Notes: generated from the sequence alone by a model not told the origin. Shown: positions 30,387-40,679, counted from the stretch's first letter. The stretch is 64,000 nt of DNA from Methanosphaera sp. ISO3-F5 (GCF_034480035.2 NZ_CP118754.2:70271-134270); one strand, 5' to 3'. Numbers and translations: made by a program.

Positions 30387-32135
30387 ATGTTAACCAAAAA
30401 AAGTCATAAAATAATCCTACTTGGACTACTAACACTATTACTAATAGGTATAGCCAGTGCAACAGAAAACCAGACAAATACGGATAAAACTAGCATAATA
30501 CAAGAAAAAATCACTACACAAACTGAAATACAAACAATACAAGAAAAAAATACCGAAATAAATAAAAAAACAACAAAATCAGTGAAAACAGCAACCAACA
30601 AAAAAACAACAAAATTAACAATAAACAATGTACCAAACACATACTACACAGATACAGTAGAAATAAGCGGAAAATTATCAACTAAAGACCAAAATCTAAA
30701 CGGCAGATCAATAACCCTAAAAATTAATAAAAATACGGTAATACGAAAAACTAACGAAGAAGGAATATTCACATACACATATAAAACAAAAATCCCTGGA
30801 AAAAACAATATTACAGCAACATATAATGGAAACAAATACTATTCAATGGTAAAAACCACCAAAACATTCAGAGTCACAAGAATGCCCACCCAAATAAACA
30901 TAGATAACGGACTAGAATCAACCGTTGGAAAAACGGAATATATAAACGGATTACTGACCAATAATAACTTCGATGGCCTAAAAAATACCAAAATATATGT
31001 ATATTTAAATGGGGCAAAAAAAAGCGTGAAAACAGACCCATATGGTTACTTTACTTACAAATTCACAGCCCAAAAAGTAGGTAAAAATACTCTAACAGCA
31101 CAATTAGTAGGAACAAACAAATACATAGGATCTAAAAAAACAATAACTTTCAAAGTAAATAAATTGAACACATACACCTACCAATACCAACCGGTTTATA
31201 ATAAAACAAATAAAAAAATAGAAATTAAAGGTTACACATATGATGAACAAAACAAATACCTTAAAAAAGCACCAATAATCATTAACATAAGCGGAAAGTA
31301 TCATAAAACAACAACAGACAAATATGGACACTTCTATTACCAAACAAAACCAACAAAAATAGGTATCAACACAATAACCATAACATTCAGAGGAAACAAT
31401 AAATACACAAAATCATCAGTCAAAAAAACAATCAACATACCACTAATAAAAACAACAAAAATAACTATGGACTCAATATCAAAAACTAGCCTAGGAAATT
31501 ATGTATACATTACAGGACAATTCACAGACAATAATTACAATGCTCTAATAAACACTAACATAATACTAACAATTAACGGAAAAAAATACAACACGAAAAC
31601 TGATGAATATGGATATTACTACTATCAATATAAAACAACAAAAACCGGAACCAACAAAGTAACAGCCACATTCAAAGGAAACACCAACTACAAAACATCA
31701 TCTACAACAAAAACATTCACAGTAACAAAATTCAATACGGTTGAATTATATACCCATCTACTTACTGGACCATACCCTGATGATAGTAAAAGAGTGGGTG
31801 ATGATGTCTTTAAAGCATGGTATCAGTTAACTGACAGACAACATGATAAAGGAGTTCATTTTACCGTCATGGATTATTATATTAAAGATTTGGGTGATCC
31901 ACCACATAATTTAATAGTTGATGCAACTTTTTATTTCAAAAATAATGCGGGTAAGATAATTAGTAAAAAATTTGAATCAGGGACAGGAGACAGTATGTAT
32001 CATAGTTTAGTATCCGGTTACACCCCATATAAAGTAGTGGCAGAATATCGAAAAATGACATCCGCAGAGAAGAATAAATGGTATTATGGATACGGATATA
32101 ACCCTAAAACAAAAAAATGGTTCTCATATTACTAA
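30387..32135 (+). CDS. Ig-repeat surface protein with GYTPYKV-type C-terminal domain
   Basis: 582 residues with a signal peptide (ILLGLLTLLLIGIASA). It has no beta-helix; instead about four Ig-like repeats cover residues 70-440, each carrying a variant of ITGQFTD and NTNYKTSSTTKTF. The last ~130 residues form a distinct domain (VELYTHLLTGPYPDD to SGYTPYKVVAEYRKMTSAEK, ending in a Tyr/Trp-rich tail). That domain also ends the protein at 32791 and the remnant at 25194, so it is a reusable terminal module. AGGAG precedes the ATG. It follows the intron-split gene by 61 bp. Confidence 0.87.
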   Translation: MLTKKSHKIILLGLLTLLLIGIASATENQTNTDKTSIIQEKITTQTEIQTIQEKNTEINKKTTKSVKTATNKKTTKLTINNVPNTYYTDTVEISGKLSTKDQNLNGRSITLKINKNTVIRKTNEEGIFTYTYKTKIPGKNNITATYNGNKYYSMVKTTKTFRVTRMPTQINIDNGLESTVGKTEYINGLLTNNNFDGLKNTKIYVYLNGAKKSVKTDPYGYFTYKFTAQKVGKNTLTAQLVGTNKYIGSKKTITFKVNKLNTYTYQYQPVYNKTNKKIEIKGYTYDEQNKYLKKAPIIINISGKYHKTTTDKYGHFYYQTKPTKIGINTITITFRGNNKYTKSSVKKTINIPLIKTTKITMDSISKTSLGNYVYITGQFTDNNYNALINTNIILTINGKKYNTKTDEYGYYYYQYKTTKTGTNKVTATFKGNTNYKTSSTTKTFTVTKFNTVELYTHLLTGPYPDDSKRVGDDVFKAWYQLTDRQHDKGVHFTVMDYYIKDLGDPPHNLIVDATFYFKNNAGKIISKKFESGTGDSMYHSLVSGYTPYKVVAEYRKMTSAEKNKWYYGYGYNPKTKKWFSYY

Positions 32136-32173
32136 GAGTTCCTTTTTATTACATAACCCCCCCTATTCTTTTT

Positions 32174-32415
32174 GTGCAACGAGTAATTATCTTTAATTTT
32201 GTTCGCACCTTAAATTCTTTCTTTTTTTTGGTGTGTGTTTAGTGTAGTATTTATTTGAACGAATATTTTTAACCTTGTTGTATGGGTTATTTTCCCTTGA
32301 AACTACGTTACTGGTAACTGTGGGGGTAGGTTGCATGACAGGTGAAGCCTAATCTTTACTTCTAGCATCCATGAAGTGGAAGGCAAGAGAAAGACCAATA
32401 ACTATTATTGGTAAA
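32174..32415 (+). mobile_element. 5' relic of a group II intron
   Basis: It begins with GTGCAACGAG and contains segments clearly related to the first part of the intact intron, such as GGGTTATTTTCCC, GGTTGCATGA and GGCAAGAGAAAGACCAATA. No maturase gene and no domain V follow. It is the leftover of an insertion that was incomplete or later deleted. Confidence 0.75.
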
Positions 32416-32421
32416 AATTTC

Positions 32422-32490
32422 TGTGAGGAAATTATTTATTTTTCCACAACTTACTATTTTAATTCTTTTTTGATTTAAACTTTGTATAAT
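32422..32490 (+). repeat. Shared 3' flank of adhesin genes, copy 1
   Basis: TGTGAGGAAATTATTTATTT and the following ~50 bases recur at 35541-35615 downstream of the next adhesin, with small changes. It could be a shared transcript end or the trace of a segmental duplication. Confidence 0.6.
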
Positions 32491-32790
32491 ACAGGTGTTT
32501 AGTAATTCATTACTCATTTTGATTTTCAATATTTTAGATGAGATATATTCTTACTATTAAACCTTTAATCAACAGAGGATACAGTTACTTCATAAACGTT
32601 AAATCTTGGAATGAAATCTTATTAATAACTATTACTTTCTTTGAACTATGATACTATTTTTTGAGTATTTATAATACTGTAACAACCAAAAATAACCATA
32701 ATATAATATTATTCTACTAGAAAAATAGGGATAAACTTAATAAAAAGAATAACATATCCATACATAATATAGAAGGAGGAGGAAAAAAGG
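32491..32790. other. Intergenic leader of the 875-residue adhesin
   Basis: AT-rich, no gene seen. It ends in a strong ribosome binding site (GGAGGAGG) before the ATG at 32791. Confidence 0.4.
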
Positions 32791-35418
32791 ATGAAAATTA
32801 AATCAATTCAAAAAATATTCATATTAACGATTTTAACAATACTGTTAATAGGAATAGTATGTGCAACAGAAATTAACAATAATAATGATACAACAACTAC
32901 TACCACAATAACCACTAAGGACACTGATTCCGCTACCACATTGCCCAATGAAAGAATTAACAAAAAATCCGTACATAATATAAAGACTGCAGGAACAAAG
33001 ACAGTTAATGTTAAATCATCTGCTAGTTTAACAAAAGAGTTAAAAGAAACCAGAACGACTAGTAAATCTAAAATAATTAAACTCAAAAAAGGAACATATA
33101 CGATAACTACTCCATTATCACTAAAAAATCAGAAATATAAAACTATCACAATACTTGGTAACGGTGCAACAATAAGTGGAAGTGGAAAAAATAAATTTCT
33201 AACTATTAATAAAGGATTTAAGGTAACAATAAAAAATGTTAAAATAAAAAATTTTAAATCCACTAAGGGCGGTGCAATAACAAACCAGGGAAATTTAATA
33301 TTATATAACTCTACTTTTGAGTATAATAAAGCAACCAAAGGTGTTGGAGGAGCAATACTAAACAAGGGTAATTTAAATATTAATAAATGTATTTTCAACA
33401 AAAATACTGTTTACGCTAACACGTTTGGTGACGGTGGTGGCGCAATATATAATAATCATAGTTTAATTGTTAAAAATTCCACTTTCTCCAATAACTTTGG
33501 AAATAACGCATCTGGTGGAGCCATATGTATTGGGGGAGATTATTATAATCCTTGTCGTATAAGGATAGATGGTAATTTCTTCAATAATAAAGCAACTAGT
33601 TGTGATTATGATGGTTTATATGATACTGCTGGTGGTGGAGCAATATTCTCATATGATGCACCTATGAATGTAACAGGTACTTTTATAAATAATACTGCTA
33701 ATGACGGTGGAGCTATAAGAATAATGGGTGGAGGTCATATAAAGGGAACGTTTATTAATAATGTTGCTTTAGGATGTGGTGGAGCAATATGTGAAATGAA
33801 TTTAGATCTTATTGAAGGAACTTTCATCAATAATAGTGCCTATGGTGGTGGAGCAATCTCTTGCAGAGGCTGTAAAATAATTGGAAATTTTATCAACAAT
33901 ACTGCAGAAGGTGGTGGAGCAATAGATTCAATGGGCAGTATTGAGGTAGAAGGTAATTTTTCAGGAAATGTTGCAACAAAATTAAATGGTGGGGCAATCT
34001 CAGCAGGATATTACCCTCTTGCAAATATTAAAGGAAATTTCATAGACAATAGAGCTCTCCTAGAGGGAGGAGCAATATCGCTAGGTAGTGTATCTGACGA
34101 GGATAATATCATTAAAGGTACATTTATAAATAACCAAGCACAAAATGGAGGAGCAATCAGCTCACTTGAAAATGTCAAAATAAATGCGAATTTTATTAAA
34201 AACAGAGCAACTGAAGATGGAGGAGCATTATATATAGAAAAATCTGAATATGAATACTTTAATCCTAAAATAAATGGAAATTTCGTATCAAATAATGCAA
34301 AACTATATGGTGGGGCCATATATACCACAGCCAATCAAACAAAAATAAACGCAAAATTCAATAAAAATTCAGTATATGGAAACTTATTTGAAAAACCTAT
34401 TAACGAAGGAATCATAAACGGGGGAGAAAAATGTACAATATCCTCAAATAACAAAAACAAACAGAACACAGGATATTCAGGAACCATTTATAATTCAGGT
34501 AATAACTGTAACATATATGCAAATTACACTTCACAAACAGCAACAGAAATAAAACTAAACACACAACATACAAACTCCAACAATATTGTAAAAATCACGG
34601 GAACATTAAAACAATCAAACACAAAAACAATATCAAATGCAAAAATAAAACTTAACATAAATAATAAAATAATCACCGTTAAAACAAATAATAAAGGAAC
34701 ATTCACCTATTCATATAAAGCAAGAAACAAAGGAGTAAATATAGTTATTGCAACATATAATGGAAACAAAAATATACTTGGAACAACCAACATCACAACC
34801 TTCAAAACCACAAAAAGTGCAACAAAAATAACAATAAACAACATACCAACAACAAGCAAAGGAAAAACAATCACAATAACAGGAAAATTCACAGACGAAA
34901 CAGGAACCCTACTAAAAAACACACAACTAACACTAAACATCAACGGCAAAAAATACAAGACAAAAACAGATAAAAACGGAAAATACACCTACAAATACAA
35001 AACCACAAAAACAGGAACCAACAAAATAACAATAACATATGCAGGAAACACAAAATACGCGAAAACTTCAGCCCAGAAAAAATTTACAGTAACAAACTAT
35101 AAAATGATAACATTATACATGAAAAGTTCAGCCAATTATGGGACAACAAAATACATAAATGGAGATCCGTTCGTAGCTCATTATACCTATGTCAATGGAC
35201 AATATGATCGAGGAGTATATGCAGAAATTGATTCCCGAGGATTAAGTCATCCTACAGTAAATAAAATTGTTAAAACAACATTTTACTACAAAAACGCTAA
35301 GGGACAACTCATTACAAGAACAGGAACTAAATCCCAATACAATCCAATATTCAAAGCACCAATAATAAGTGGATACACGCCATACAAAGTAGACATATAC
35401 TACCAGAAAAGATCATAA
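32791..35418 (+). CDS. Large Asn/Thr-rich adhesin-like surface protein
   Basis: 875 residues with a signal peptide (IFILTILTILLIGIVCA). The beta-helix (about residues 90-570) consists of many short turns of the type GTFINNTANDGGAI. It is unusually rich in glycine and has more cysteines than its neighbours. Two Ig-like domains follow (TEIKLNTQHTNSNNIV and ATKITINNIPTTSKGKT). The C-terminal domain, from about residue 770, is of the SGYTPYKV type shared with the previous gene. Secreted; no anchor seen. Confidence 0.88.
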   Translation: MKIKSIQKIFILTILTILLIGIVCATEINNNNDTTTTTTITTKDTDSATTLPNERINKKSVHNIKTAGTKTVNVKSSASLTKELKETRTTSKSKIIKLKKGTYTITTPLSLKNQKYKTITILGNGATISGSGKNKFLTINKGFKVTIKNVKIKNFKSTKGGAITNQGNLILYNSTFEYNKATKGVGGAILNKGNLNINKCIFNKNTVYANTFGDGGGAIYNNHSLIVKNSTFSNNFGNNASGGAICIGGDYYNPCRIRIDGNFFNNKATSCDYDGLYDTAGGGAIFSYDAPMNVTGTFINNTANDGGAIRIMGGGHIKGTFINNVALGCGGAICEMNLDLIEGTFINNSAYGGGAISCRGCKIIGNFINNTAEGGGAIDSMGSIEVEGNFSGNVATKLNGGAISAGYYPLANIKGNFIDNRALLEGGAISLGSVSDEDNIIKGTFINNQAQNGGAISSLENVKINANFIKNRATEDGGALYIEKSEYEYFNPKINGNFVSNNAKLYGGAIYTTANQTKINAKFNKNSVYGNLFEKPINEGIINGGEKCTISSNNKNKQNTGYSGTIYNSGNNCNIYANYTSQTATEIKLNTQHTNSNNIVKITGTLKQSNTKTISNAKIKLNINNKIITVKTNNKGTFTYSYKARNKGVNIVIATYNGNKNILGTTNITTFKTTKSATKITINNIPTTSKGKTITITGKFTDETGTLLKNTQLTLNINGKKYKTKTDKNGKYTYKYKTTKTGTNKITITYAGNTKYAKTSAQKKFTVTNYKMITLYMKSSANYGTTKYINGDPFVAHYTYVNGQYDRGVYAEIDSRGLSHPTVNKIVKTTFYYKNAKGQLITRTGTKSQYNPIFKAPIISGYTPYKVDIYYQKRS

Positions 35419-35435
35419 AAAGGAAGATATGCGAA

Positions 35436-35537
35436 CTGGTAACACAACCCTCAAAGAAGCAGACCCTAACAGTTACATGCCCTGGAAACAAGTACTATGA
35501 GATAAGTAATGTTAAAACTTCTTTCAGGGTATTATGA
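35436..35537 (+). pseudogene. Remnant of an Ig-like adhesin end
   Basis: Thirty-three codons in frame read LVTQPSKKQTLTVTCPGNKY then YEISNVKTSFRVL and a stop. This resembles the end of the family's Ig-like domains (NTITVSYPKTTNYKSSTAKT). It directly follows the intact gene in another frame and is probably the tail of an earlier neighbour. Confidence 0.6.
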
Positions 35538-35540
35538 GGT

Positions 35541-35615
35541 TGTGAGGAATTTATTTATTTTTTCACAACTTACTATTTTTTTATTCTTTTTTTTTTGGAT
35601 TTGAACTTGGATAAT
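35541..35615 (+). repeat. Shared 3' flank of adhesin genes, copy 2
   Basis: Second copy of the sequence at 32422-32490, starting TGTGAGGAATTTATTTATTT. A further short match (ATATATTCTTACTATTAAA) follows both copies, so the homologous stretch is longer than the conserved core. Confidence 0.6.
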
Positions 35616-35873
35616 ATGGGGGTTTTAATCTTCAATTAGTTATATGGATATATTCTTACTATTAAAAATAAGGCTTTATAATGGTTGTTTACAAAAAGTA
35701 CTAAATACGGTATTAAATAGACCAATACTACCATAAAATGGAACAAAAACACAAAATTAAGTGTGTATAAATGGGGGAATCAAAAAGTTTGTTTTCTAGA
35801 GAGTGAAAAAGCACAATTATTATTATACTAACACTCCCCCCCTTTAAAAAATAGAAGGTGAGAGAATAGACTC

Positions 35874-37391
35874 TCATTGTTTATTAATATTATTATTTTT
35901 TATCTGCAACGTTAGAATTAAAATAATTCCTAACACGATGGCCAATACATACATTACGGCTGCCATTGCTTCCTGAATAATTATATCTGCAGTATTCACA
36001 ACAATACTATCTTGTCCCTCTAGAGTATCTATTTTTTGGAAGTGGTTATAGATTTCCTGATGGAATTGTTCATCTCCTGAATGATCAGGTGCGTAGGTAT
36101 CGACTGCAGTACTAATACCTCCCATAACTCCAAGAATTAGTATTATTCCAATAATTGCTGTACCCATTGATGAACCTAATGTTTCACCAGTTGAAATGAT
36201 ACCAGATACGTTATTTTGGCTTTTAGATGGAATATCGAATAATGCTACATCTGCACTTAAAGCCATTATAAAACCAATTCCTGCCCCGAGTAAAAACTGT
36301 CCTATAATTAAACCTGGCATTGAAAGATTTAATTTAAACTGATAACTTAAAATCAAGCATCCAATAATTGATATTATGCATCCAATTGTCATGAGTGTCT
36401 TATGATTCAGTTTTCCAATTAATTTTGGAGTGGCTGATGAAAAAATAAGCAAACCCAGAACAAACGGAAGTGAAGCCAAACCTGTATATAATGGATTGAA
36501 TTGTAATACAGTTTGGAAAAACAGGACCATTACAAAGAATGTTCCAGATATTACAAGATTATATAATAACTTGATAGATGCTCCTATACATAAATGTTTG
36601 TCTCTGAATAAATCAACGTCAAGTAATGGTACCTTGCCTGACCTTTTTCTTTTGAGTTCATACCAGATGAAGATTGCCATGACTATTAATCCTAAAATTA
36701 TCTCAACTATGCTGATAGTAAGTTCCTTAGTCAGAGTTAATATTCCGAGCACGAGCAAAACAAGGCTTATAATAGAAACTATAGCACCACTAATATCTAA
36801 ATCGTTTTTAGATTCGGTAGGTTTGAAATCAGTTATTTTGTTTTGCATTACTAAAATAAAGACAAGGAATATTAATTCAAATGCAAAGGTATATCTCCAA
36901 CTTAAAAATGTTGTAATAACTCCCCCGATGAGTGGAGCAAGAGTATCTGCGAGTCCTGCTACCATACCCAGAGCTGCCAGAGCAATGGTACGTTTTCTAC
37001 CGGAATATGTTCCACTTATTATTGAAACTATGGCGGGTACTATTAATGCCGCTGCAACACCTTTAATCCCTGACCATCCTACAAAGAACATTATAACATT
37101 TGAACTTATTACTGCAGTAAATATTCCGATACCAAAAAGTATAACACCAATTATAAAGAGTTTCTTTTTACCAATTATGTCTTGAAGTTTGGTACTGAGC
37201 AATATTAATGCAGCAGTAATGAGAGTACAGAATGATACAATCATTTGAATAGTACTGACATCAGTATTCAAATCTACAACAATTCGAGAAATGCTAACAT
37301 TCATGAAAAAAGAGTCCAATACTATGATAAATGAGGCACAAGCCACGACTATTAATGGAATCCAAGAATTTTCGTTAGCCTTTTCATTCAT
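35874..37391 (-). CDS. MFS drug exporter, DHA2 (EmrB/QacA) family
   Basis: 505 residues with 14 predicted membrane helices. Helix 1 carries the DHA2 motif IVLDSFFMNVSISRIVVDL, and motif A-like LQDIIGKKKLFIIGV follows helix 2. Motif C-like residues lie in GLADTLAPLIGGVI. Family members export cationic drugs, bile salts or dyes by H+ antiport, plausible for a gut organism. GGAGGATAAATAAAT precedes the ATG. It stands alone. A substrate cannot be named from sequence. Confidence 0.88.
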   Translation of the reverse strand: MNEKANENSWIPLIVVACASFIIVLDSFFMNVSISRIVVDLNTDVSTIQMIVSFCTLITAALILLSTKLQDIIGKKKLFIIGVILFGIGIFTAVISSNVIMFFVGWSGIKGVAAALIVPAIVSIISGTYSGRKRTIALAALGMVAGLADTLAPLIGGVITTFLSWRYTFAFELIFLVFILVMQNKITDFKPTESKNDLDISGAIVSIISLVLLVLGILTLTKELTISIVEIILGLIVMAIFIWYELKRKRSGKVPLLDVDLFRDKHLCIGASIKLLYNLVISGTFFVMVLFFQTVLQFNPLYTGLASLPFVLGLLIFSSATPKLIGKLNHKTLMTIGCIISIIGCLILSYQFKLNLSMPGLIIGQFLLGAGIGFIMALSADVALFDIPSKSQNNVSGIISTGETLGSSMGTAIIGIILILGVMGGISTAVDTYAPDHSGDEQFHQEIYNHFQKIDTLEGQDSIVVNTADIIIQEAMAAVMYVLAIVLGIILILTLQIKNNNINKQ

Positions 37392-37707
37392 ATTTATTTA
37401 TCCTCCAACATATTTTTTTATAAAAATATATATTTTAATTAATGATTAATTTTATAATATTTATATAATATTTATATTTGATTTTCACTAATGATTAAAT
37501 TTTTGGATTAAATTTTCATTAAGCTATTTTTTTTCCATTATTTTTCCAGCATAATTCCATTAGTTACTTATCATGAATAGTTTCATAGTATATGCTGTTA
37601 TTTTCTCTAATAATTCCATAATCTACTAGTATATGGGTAAATGAGTGCATATACTTTTATTTAGCTAAAAAAAAAAAGATTAATATTAGGAAAGTAAATA
37701 ATGATGA
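37392..37707. other. Intergenic region, no gene seen
   Basis: AT-rich. Its right part holds an A-run next to the end of priS and its left part the promoter of the MFS gene. Confidence 0.35.
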
Positions 37708-38664
37708 TTACTTTTCTTCTACAAATTTAGGTACGGCTTTACTCATTGGATCGAATGTTTCGATATTTCGTATTGCCATGCATTTCATGCTTACCTTGTG
37801 GTGTAGTGTGCTTGGTAGTCTTAGTATTCTTTTGGTGTCTATGCTTACTTTGGTGTCGCATAGGTGGTGGTTTATTCCGGCTATCATTTCTACGAGTTTA
37901 TCGTATCTTGGTGGGGTTATTTGTCCTCTTATTAGTCCCCAGTGGTTGTTGTTTACTAGTTGTTTTCTTTTTATTATGTCTTTTTTGAGTTTTCTGTTTA
38001 GTCCTGGGTATCTTTTATCTTTTTGCAGGTGGTTTACTGTGTATTTGAACCAGTCTGTGTATATTCCGGGGTAGCCGAAGGGTATTGTGAAGTGTTGTAA
38101 TCCTTCGGGTAGTTCTGGTGTGTCTGCTCCTAGTATGTAGTTTACTAGTTGTGTTCGGAAGTTTCTATCTGTTTTTACTAGTTCAGGGTCTTGTATTCTT
38201 ATGTGGTATCCTCTGCCACTGAAGACGTAGTGTATGTCCTTGTATCCTAGTTCTCTTATATTGTCACTTATCTTGAGTGTTATTTCTTTTGCATCGTCGA
38301 GGCATTGTGGGCATACTTCGCCTTGTTTGCATGTGCATGTTCTTAGGGGGTTGTCTTTGGCGTCTACGTCGAATACCATTTCTGCTTCTGTCCATCCTTC
38401 CCTTTTCCTTGGGTTGTCGTATAGTGCTACTGATGTGTATGCTGCGTATGGTGCTTTGGCTTTTATTGCTTTTTCCAGGTGTCGTGTTTGTGTGTATTGG
38501 TTGTATCTGTCTTTTGGTCCCCTGCCGATCCTGTCGAATGCAAATTCTCTCCGGTGTATGTTTCCTGTTATGTATTCTGGTATTTCTTTGGTGTTGTATT
38601 CTTCATGGTAGTATTGTCTTATTTGTTCTTTAGTTGCTGGTTCTAGGTTCGTCGTTTTTGTCAT
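37708..38664 (-). CDS. priS: DNA primase small (catalytic) subunit
   Basis: 318 residues. The catalytic acidic pair D99/D101 lies in VFDVDAKD. A zinc site follows immediately (C110, C112, C118, C121 in CTCKQGEVCPQC). SGRGYHIRI (from residue 149) matches the nucleotide-binding motif of PriS/Prim1. It synthesises RNA/DNA primers for replication together with PriL. Its start overlaps the end of priL by 35 bp, with GAGGAG directly before the ATG, so expression is coupled. Length is normal for archaea. Confidence 0.93.
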   Translation of the reverse strand: MTKTTNLEPATKEQIRQYYHEEYNTKEIPEYITGNIHRREFAFDRIGRGPKDRYNQYTQTRHLEKAIKAKAPYAAYTSVALYDNPRKREGWTEAEMVFDVDAKDNPLRTCTCKQGEVCPQCLDDAKEITLKISDNIRELGYKDIHYVFSGRGYHIRIQDPELVKTDRNFRTQLVNYILGADTPELPEGLQHFTIPFGYPGIYTDWFKYTVNHLQKDKRYPGLNRKLKKDIIKRKQLVNNNHWGLIRGQITPPRYDKLVEMIAGINHHLCDTKVSIDTKRILRLPSTLHHKVSMKCMAIRNIETFDPMSKAVPKFVEEK

Positions 38665-39952
38665 CTCCTCTTAGTAGTTTTCTTTTCCGGTTGTAGTATG
38701 ATAGGGGGTTTCCTATTTTCTTGCAGTCAGTGGAGGGTGTGCATAGTTCTGGTTGTGTGTTTTGGATGCTTTTGCAGTTGGGTGGTGTGTACCATGGTGT
38801 TTTTCCTATGTTTATGATTCCATTTTTTCCTTCAGTGAATCCTAGTTTGTTGTGTATGTTTTGTTTTTCGTGTGGTTGGTCTGTTAGTAGTGGTGGTGTG
38901 CAGTTCTGTGCTGCCCTGTATATGATGGGCAGTATTTCGTTTCTTGTTATTGTTAGGTCTGGGTCGTTGTCTGTGATTTGTGGATTTTTCTTGTGTTTAG
39001 CGTATACTCCTGGGTATAGTCTTGCATATGATAGGAAGGATGTTAGTAGTATGCTTATTGTGTAGTTTCGTCCCCCTGTTTTGGTACCGCGTAGTGCTTT
39101 TTGTATGCATGGTGGGAATGCTTCTGTGTTGTATGGTGCTGCTTTTGTTTCATCAATGTGTGTGTGGTGGTTGTTTATGTTGTATTGTTGTATTTGTTTT
39201 TGTTTTTCTTCTTGTTCTATTTTTCTTATTTTTTTGGCTATGTCTAGTATTATGGGTGCGGGTTCTATTTGTTTTTGTTTGTCTTCTATTAGTTTTAGGT
39301 ATTCTCGTGTTTGTTTTTCTATTAGTGCGGTTATTAGTTTCTTTTTTGTGTCGTGGCATAGTAGTGTGTAGATTTGTTCCGGGTTTCTGTGTTCTAGGTG
39401 TTTTCCGTACTGTGTTAGGAAGTCTGTGTATGTTAGGATTACCTTGTTCTTGTTTAGTATTAGGTCTTTTAGTTGTAGCTTTGTGTTGTCTATTAATGGT
39501 ATTATGTCGTTTAGTGTTGTGTTGTTTGGGTCCAGGTAGTCTTTTAGTGTGTTGTCTATTAGTTCCTGGCCGGGTATTGTTTCTAGTCTCTGTTTTGTGG
39601 TGTTTGTTATTATTTGTGTGATGAGGTCTGCTTCGTAGCTGTTTGTTCCATAGGTTAGGGCTGTTGCTTGTAGTAGTGTGTGTGTTGCTATTGTGTCTGT
39701 TTCTGTTATTTCCTGTGTGTATAGGTATTTGTATTTGTTGTTTTTCTTGTTTAGCTGTTGTTGGTAGTGCTGTCTTATTTTTTCTAGGCATAGTTCTTTT
39801 ATTGTGTTCACCTTTTTTTTGTCTTGGTTGTGTGTGTTTTCTATGATGTTGTTTATTTCCTGTGTTTCTTCTGTTATTCGTGTTATGTTTCCATAGTTGT
39901 AGATAATCTGGTATGCTGATTGTCCGAATGGGTTTAGGTATGCGGTTTTCAT
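38630..39952 (-). CDS. priL: DNA primase large subunit, Fe-S protein
   Basis: 440 residues. The N-terminal half is helical and poorly conserved; the C-terminal domain carries four cysteines suited to the [4Fe-4S] cluster of PriL/Prim2 (in FPPCIQKAL, AAQNCTPPLL, TPPNCKSI and PELCTPSTD). ARLYPGVYAKHKKNPQ is a further family block. PriL binds template and helps start and measure the primer. It is the first gene of a two-gene operon with priS. The middle of the protein is rich in Gln, Asn and Thr. Confidence 0.92.
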   Translation of the reverse strand: MKTAYLNPFGQSAYQIIYNYGNITRITEETQEINNIIENTHNQDKKKVNTIKELCLEKIRQHYQQQLNKKNNKYKYLYTQEITETDTIATHTLLQATALTYGTNSYEADLITQIITNTTKQRLETIPGQELIDNTLKDYLDPNNTTLNDIIPLIDNTKLQLKDLILNKNKVILTYTDFLTQYGKHLEHRNPEQIYTLLCHDTKKKLITALIEKQTREYLKLIEDKQKQIEPAPIILDIAKKIRKIEQEEKQKQIQQYNINNHHTHIDETKAAPYNTEAFPPCIQKALRGTKTGGRNYTISILLTSFLSYARLYPGVYAKHKKNPQITDNDPDLTITRNEILPIIYRAAQNCTPPLLTDQPHEKQNIHNKLGFTEGKNGIINIGKTPWYTPPNCKSIQNTQPELCTPSTDCKKIGNPLSYYNRKRKLLRGDDKNDEPRTSN

Positions 39953-40069
39953 ATTATATGTATTTGTTTAATGTAATATATAATTCTACACTTTATAAAG
40001 TATAGAAAAGATATATTTTATAAGAAAGCGTTTACATAAATAACAAGCAATATAGATGAAAAGAAAATA

Positions 40070-40504
40070 TTGGGGAAAGGGCTAGAGTTGACTAAGAAAA
40101 CACAGAAACATAAAATCACCACCAGGGATGGAAGATTATGTGTTCAATACTACATACTGCTGCAAAGATTAACATATAAGAAGAAACTTAAAAACAACAG
40201 CATTAAAGAGTACGTGTCCTATCATATTAAGTTTCCAAGAACATTATATGAGTTAATAGGACAGGATACTGTATACCTGGAAAAGGTAGAAGATAAACTA
40301 GTCATGCACACAAACTCTCATGAAAGTTATAAGAAAATACGCATACAAGAAACAAGAAAAAATGATACTGCCGGATATCAGTTAACCATCCCTCAGAAAC
40401 TATTAAAAATCAAAAACTACAAACGTGGCAACACGTACATACTATGCGAAACAATAGCAGCAGACAACAAAAAAGGTTACACTCTCACCTTAGAATTAAT
40501 ATGA
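40070..40504 (+). CDS. Tandem AbrB-like DNA-binding protein (putative)
   Basis: Up to 144 residues. Two segments look like swapped-hairpin AbrB/MazE domains: YHIKFPRTLYELIGQDTVYL near residue 53 and YQLTIPQKLLKIKNYKRGNT near residue 105. The only in-frame starts are TTG codons at 40070 and 40088. The second has GGGCTAGAG-like purines in front and may be the real one. It is divergent from priL and has no toxin gene next to it. A similar two-domain protein occurs at 53541 beside a PIN gene. Function unproven. Confidence 0.6.
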   Translation: MGKGLELTKKTQKHKITTRDGRLCVQYYILLQRLTYKKKLKNNSIKEYVSYHIKFPRTLYELIGQDTVYLEKVEDKLVMHTNSHESYKKIRIQETRKNDTAGYQLTIPQKLLKIKNYKRGNTYILCETIAADNKKGYTLTLELI

Positions 40505-40679
40505 TGAAATAAGCACTTGTTCAAATATGTATGTGCATTAATACCAGATACACCATCCCCCCTTTTGGGGTGTCATTAATGTCACTTGCCTTATTAAATC
40601 ATGAAAAATATAACTAATACCAATACGAAAATGTTTAATGATAGAGAAACTAAACATATGACTTTTTTTTGAATCAGAT

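Noticed and set aside
36430-37185. 251-codon frame antisense to the MFS exporter
   Set aside because: Antisense shadow of a gene with a clear 14-helix MFS pattern and good start.
39022-39621. Long plus-strand frames opposite priL
   Set aside because: They are Val/Leu/Cys-rich mirror frames of the Gln/Asn/Thr-rich priL gene, which has clear Fe-S and family motifs.
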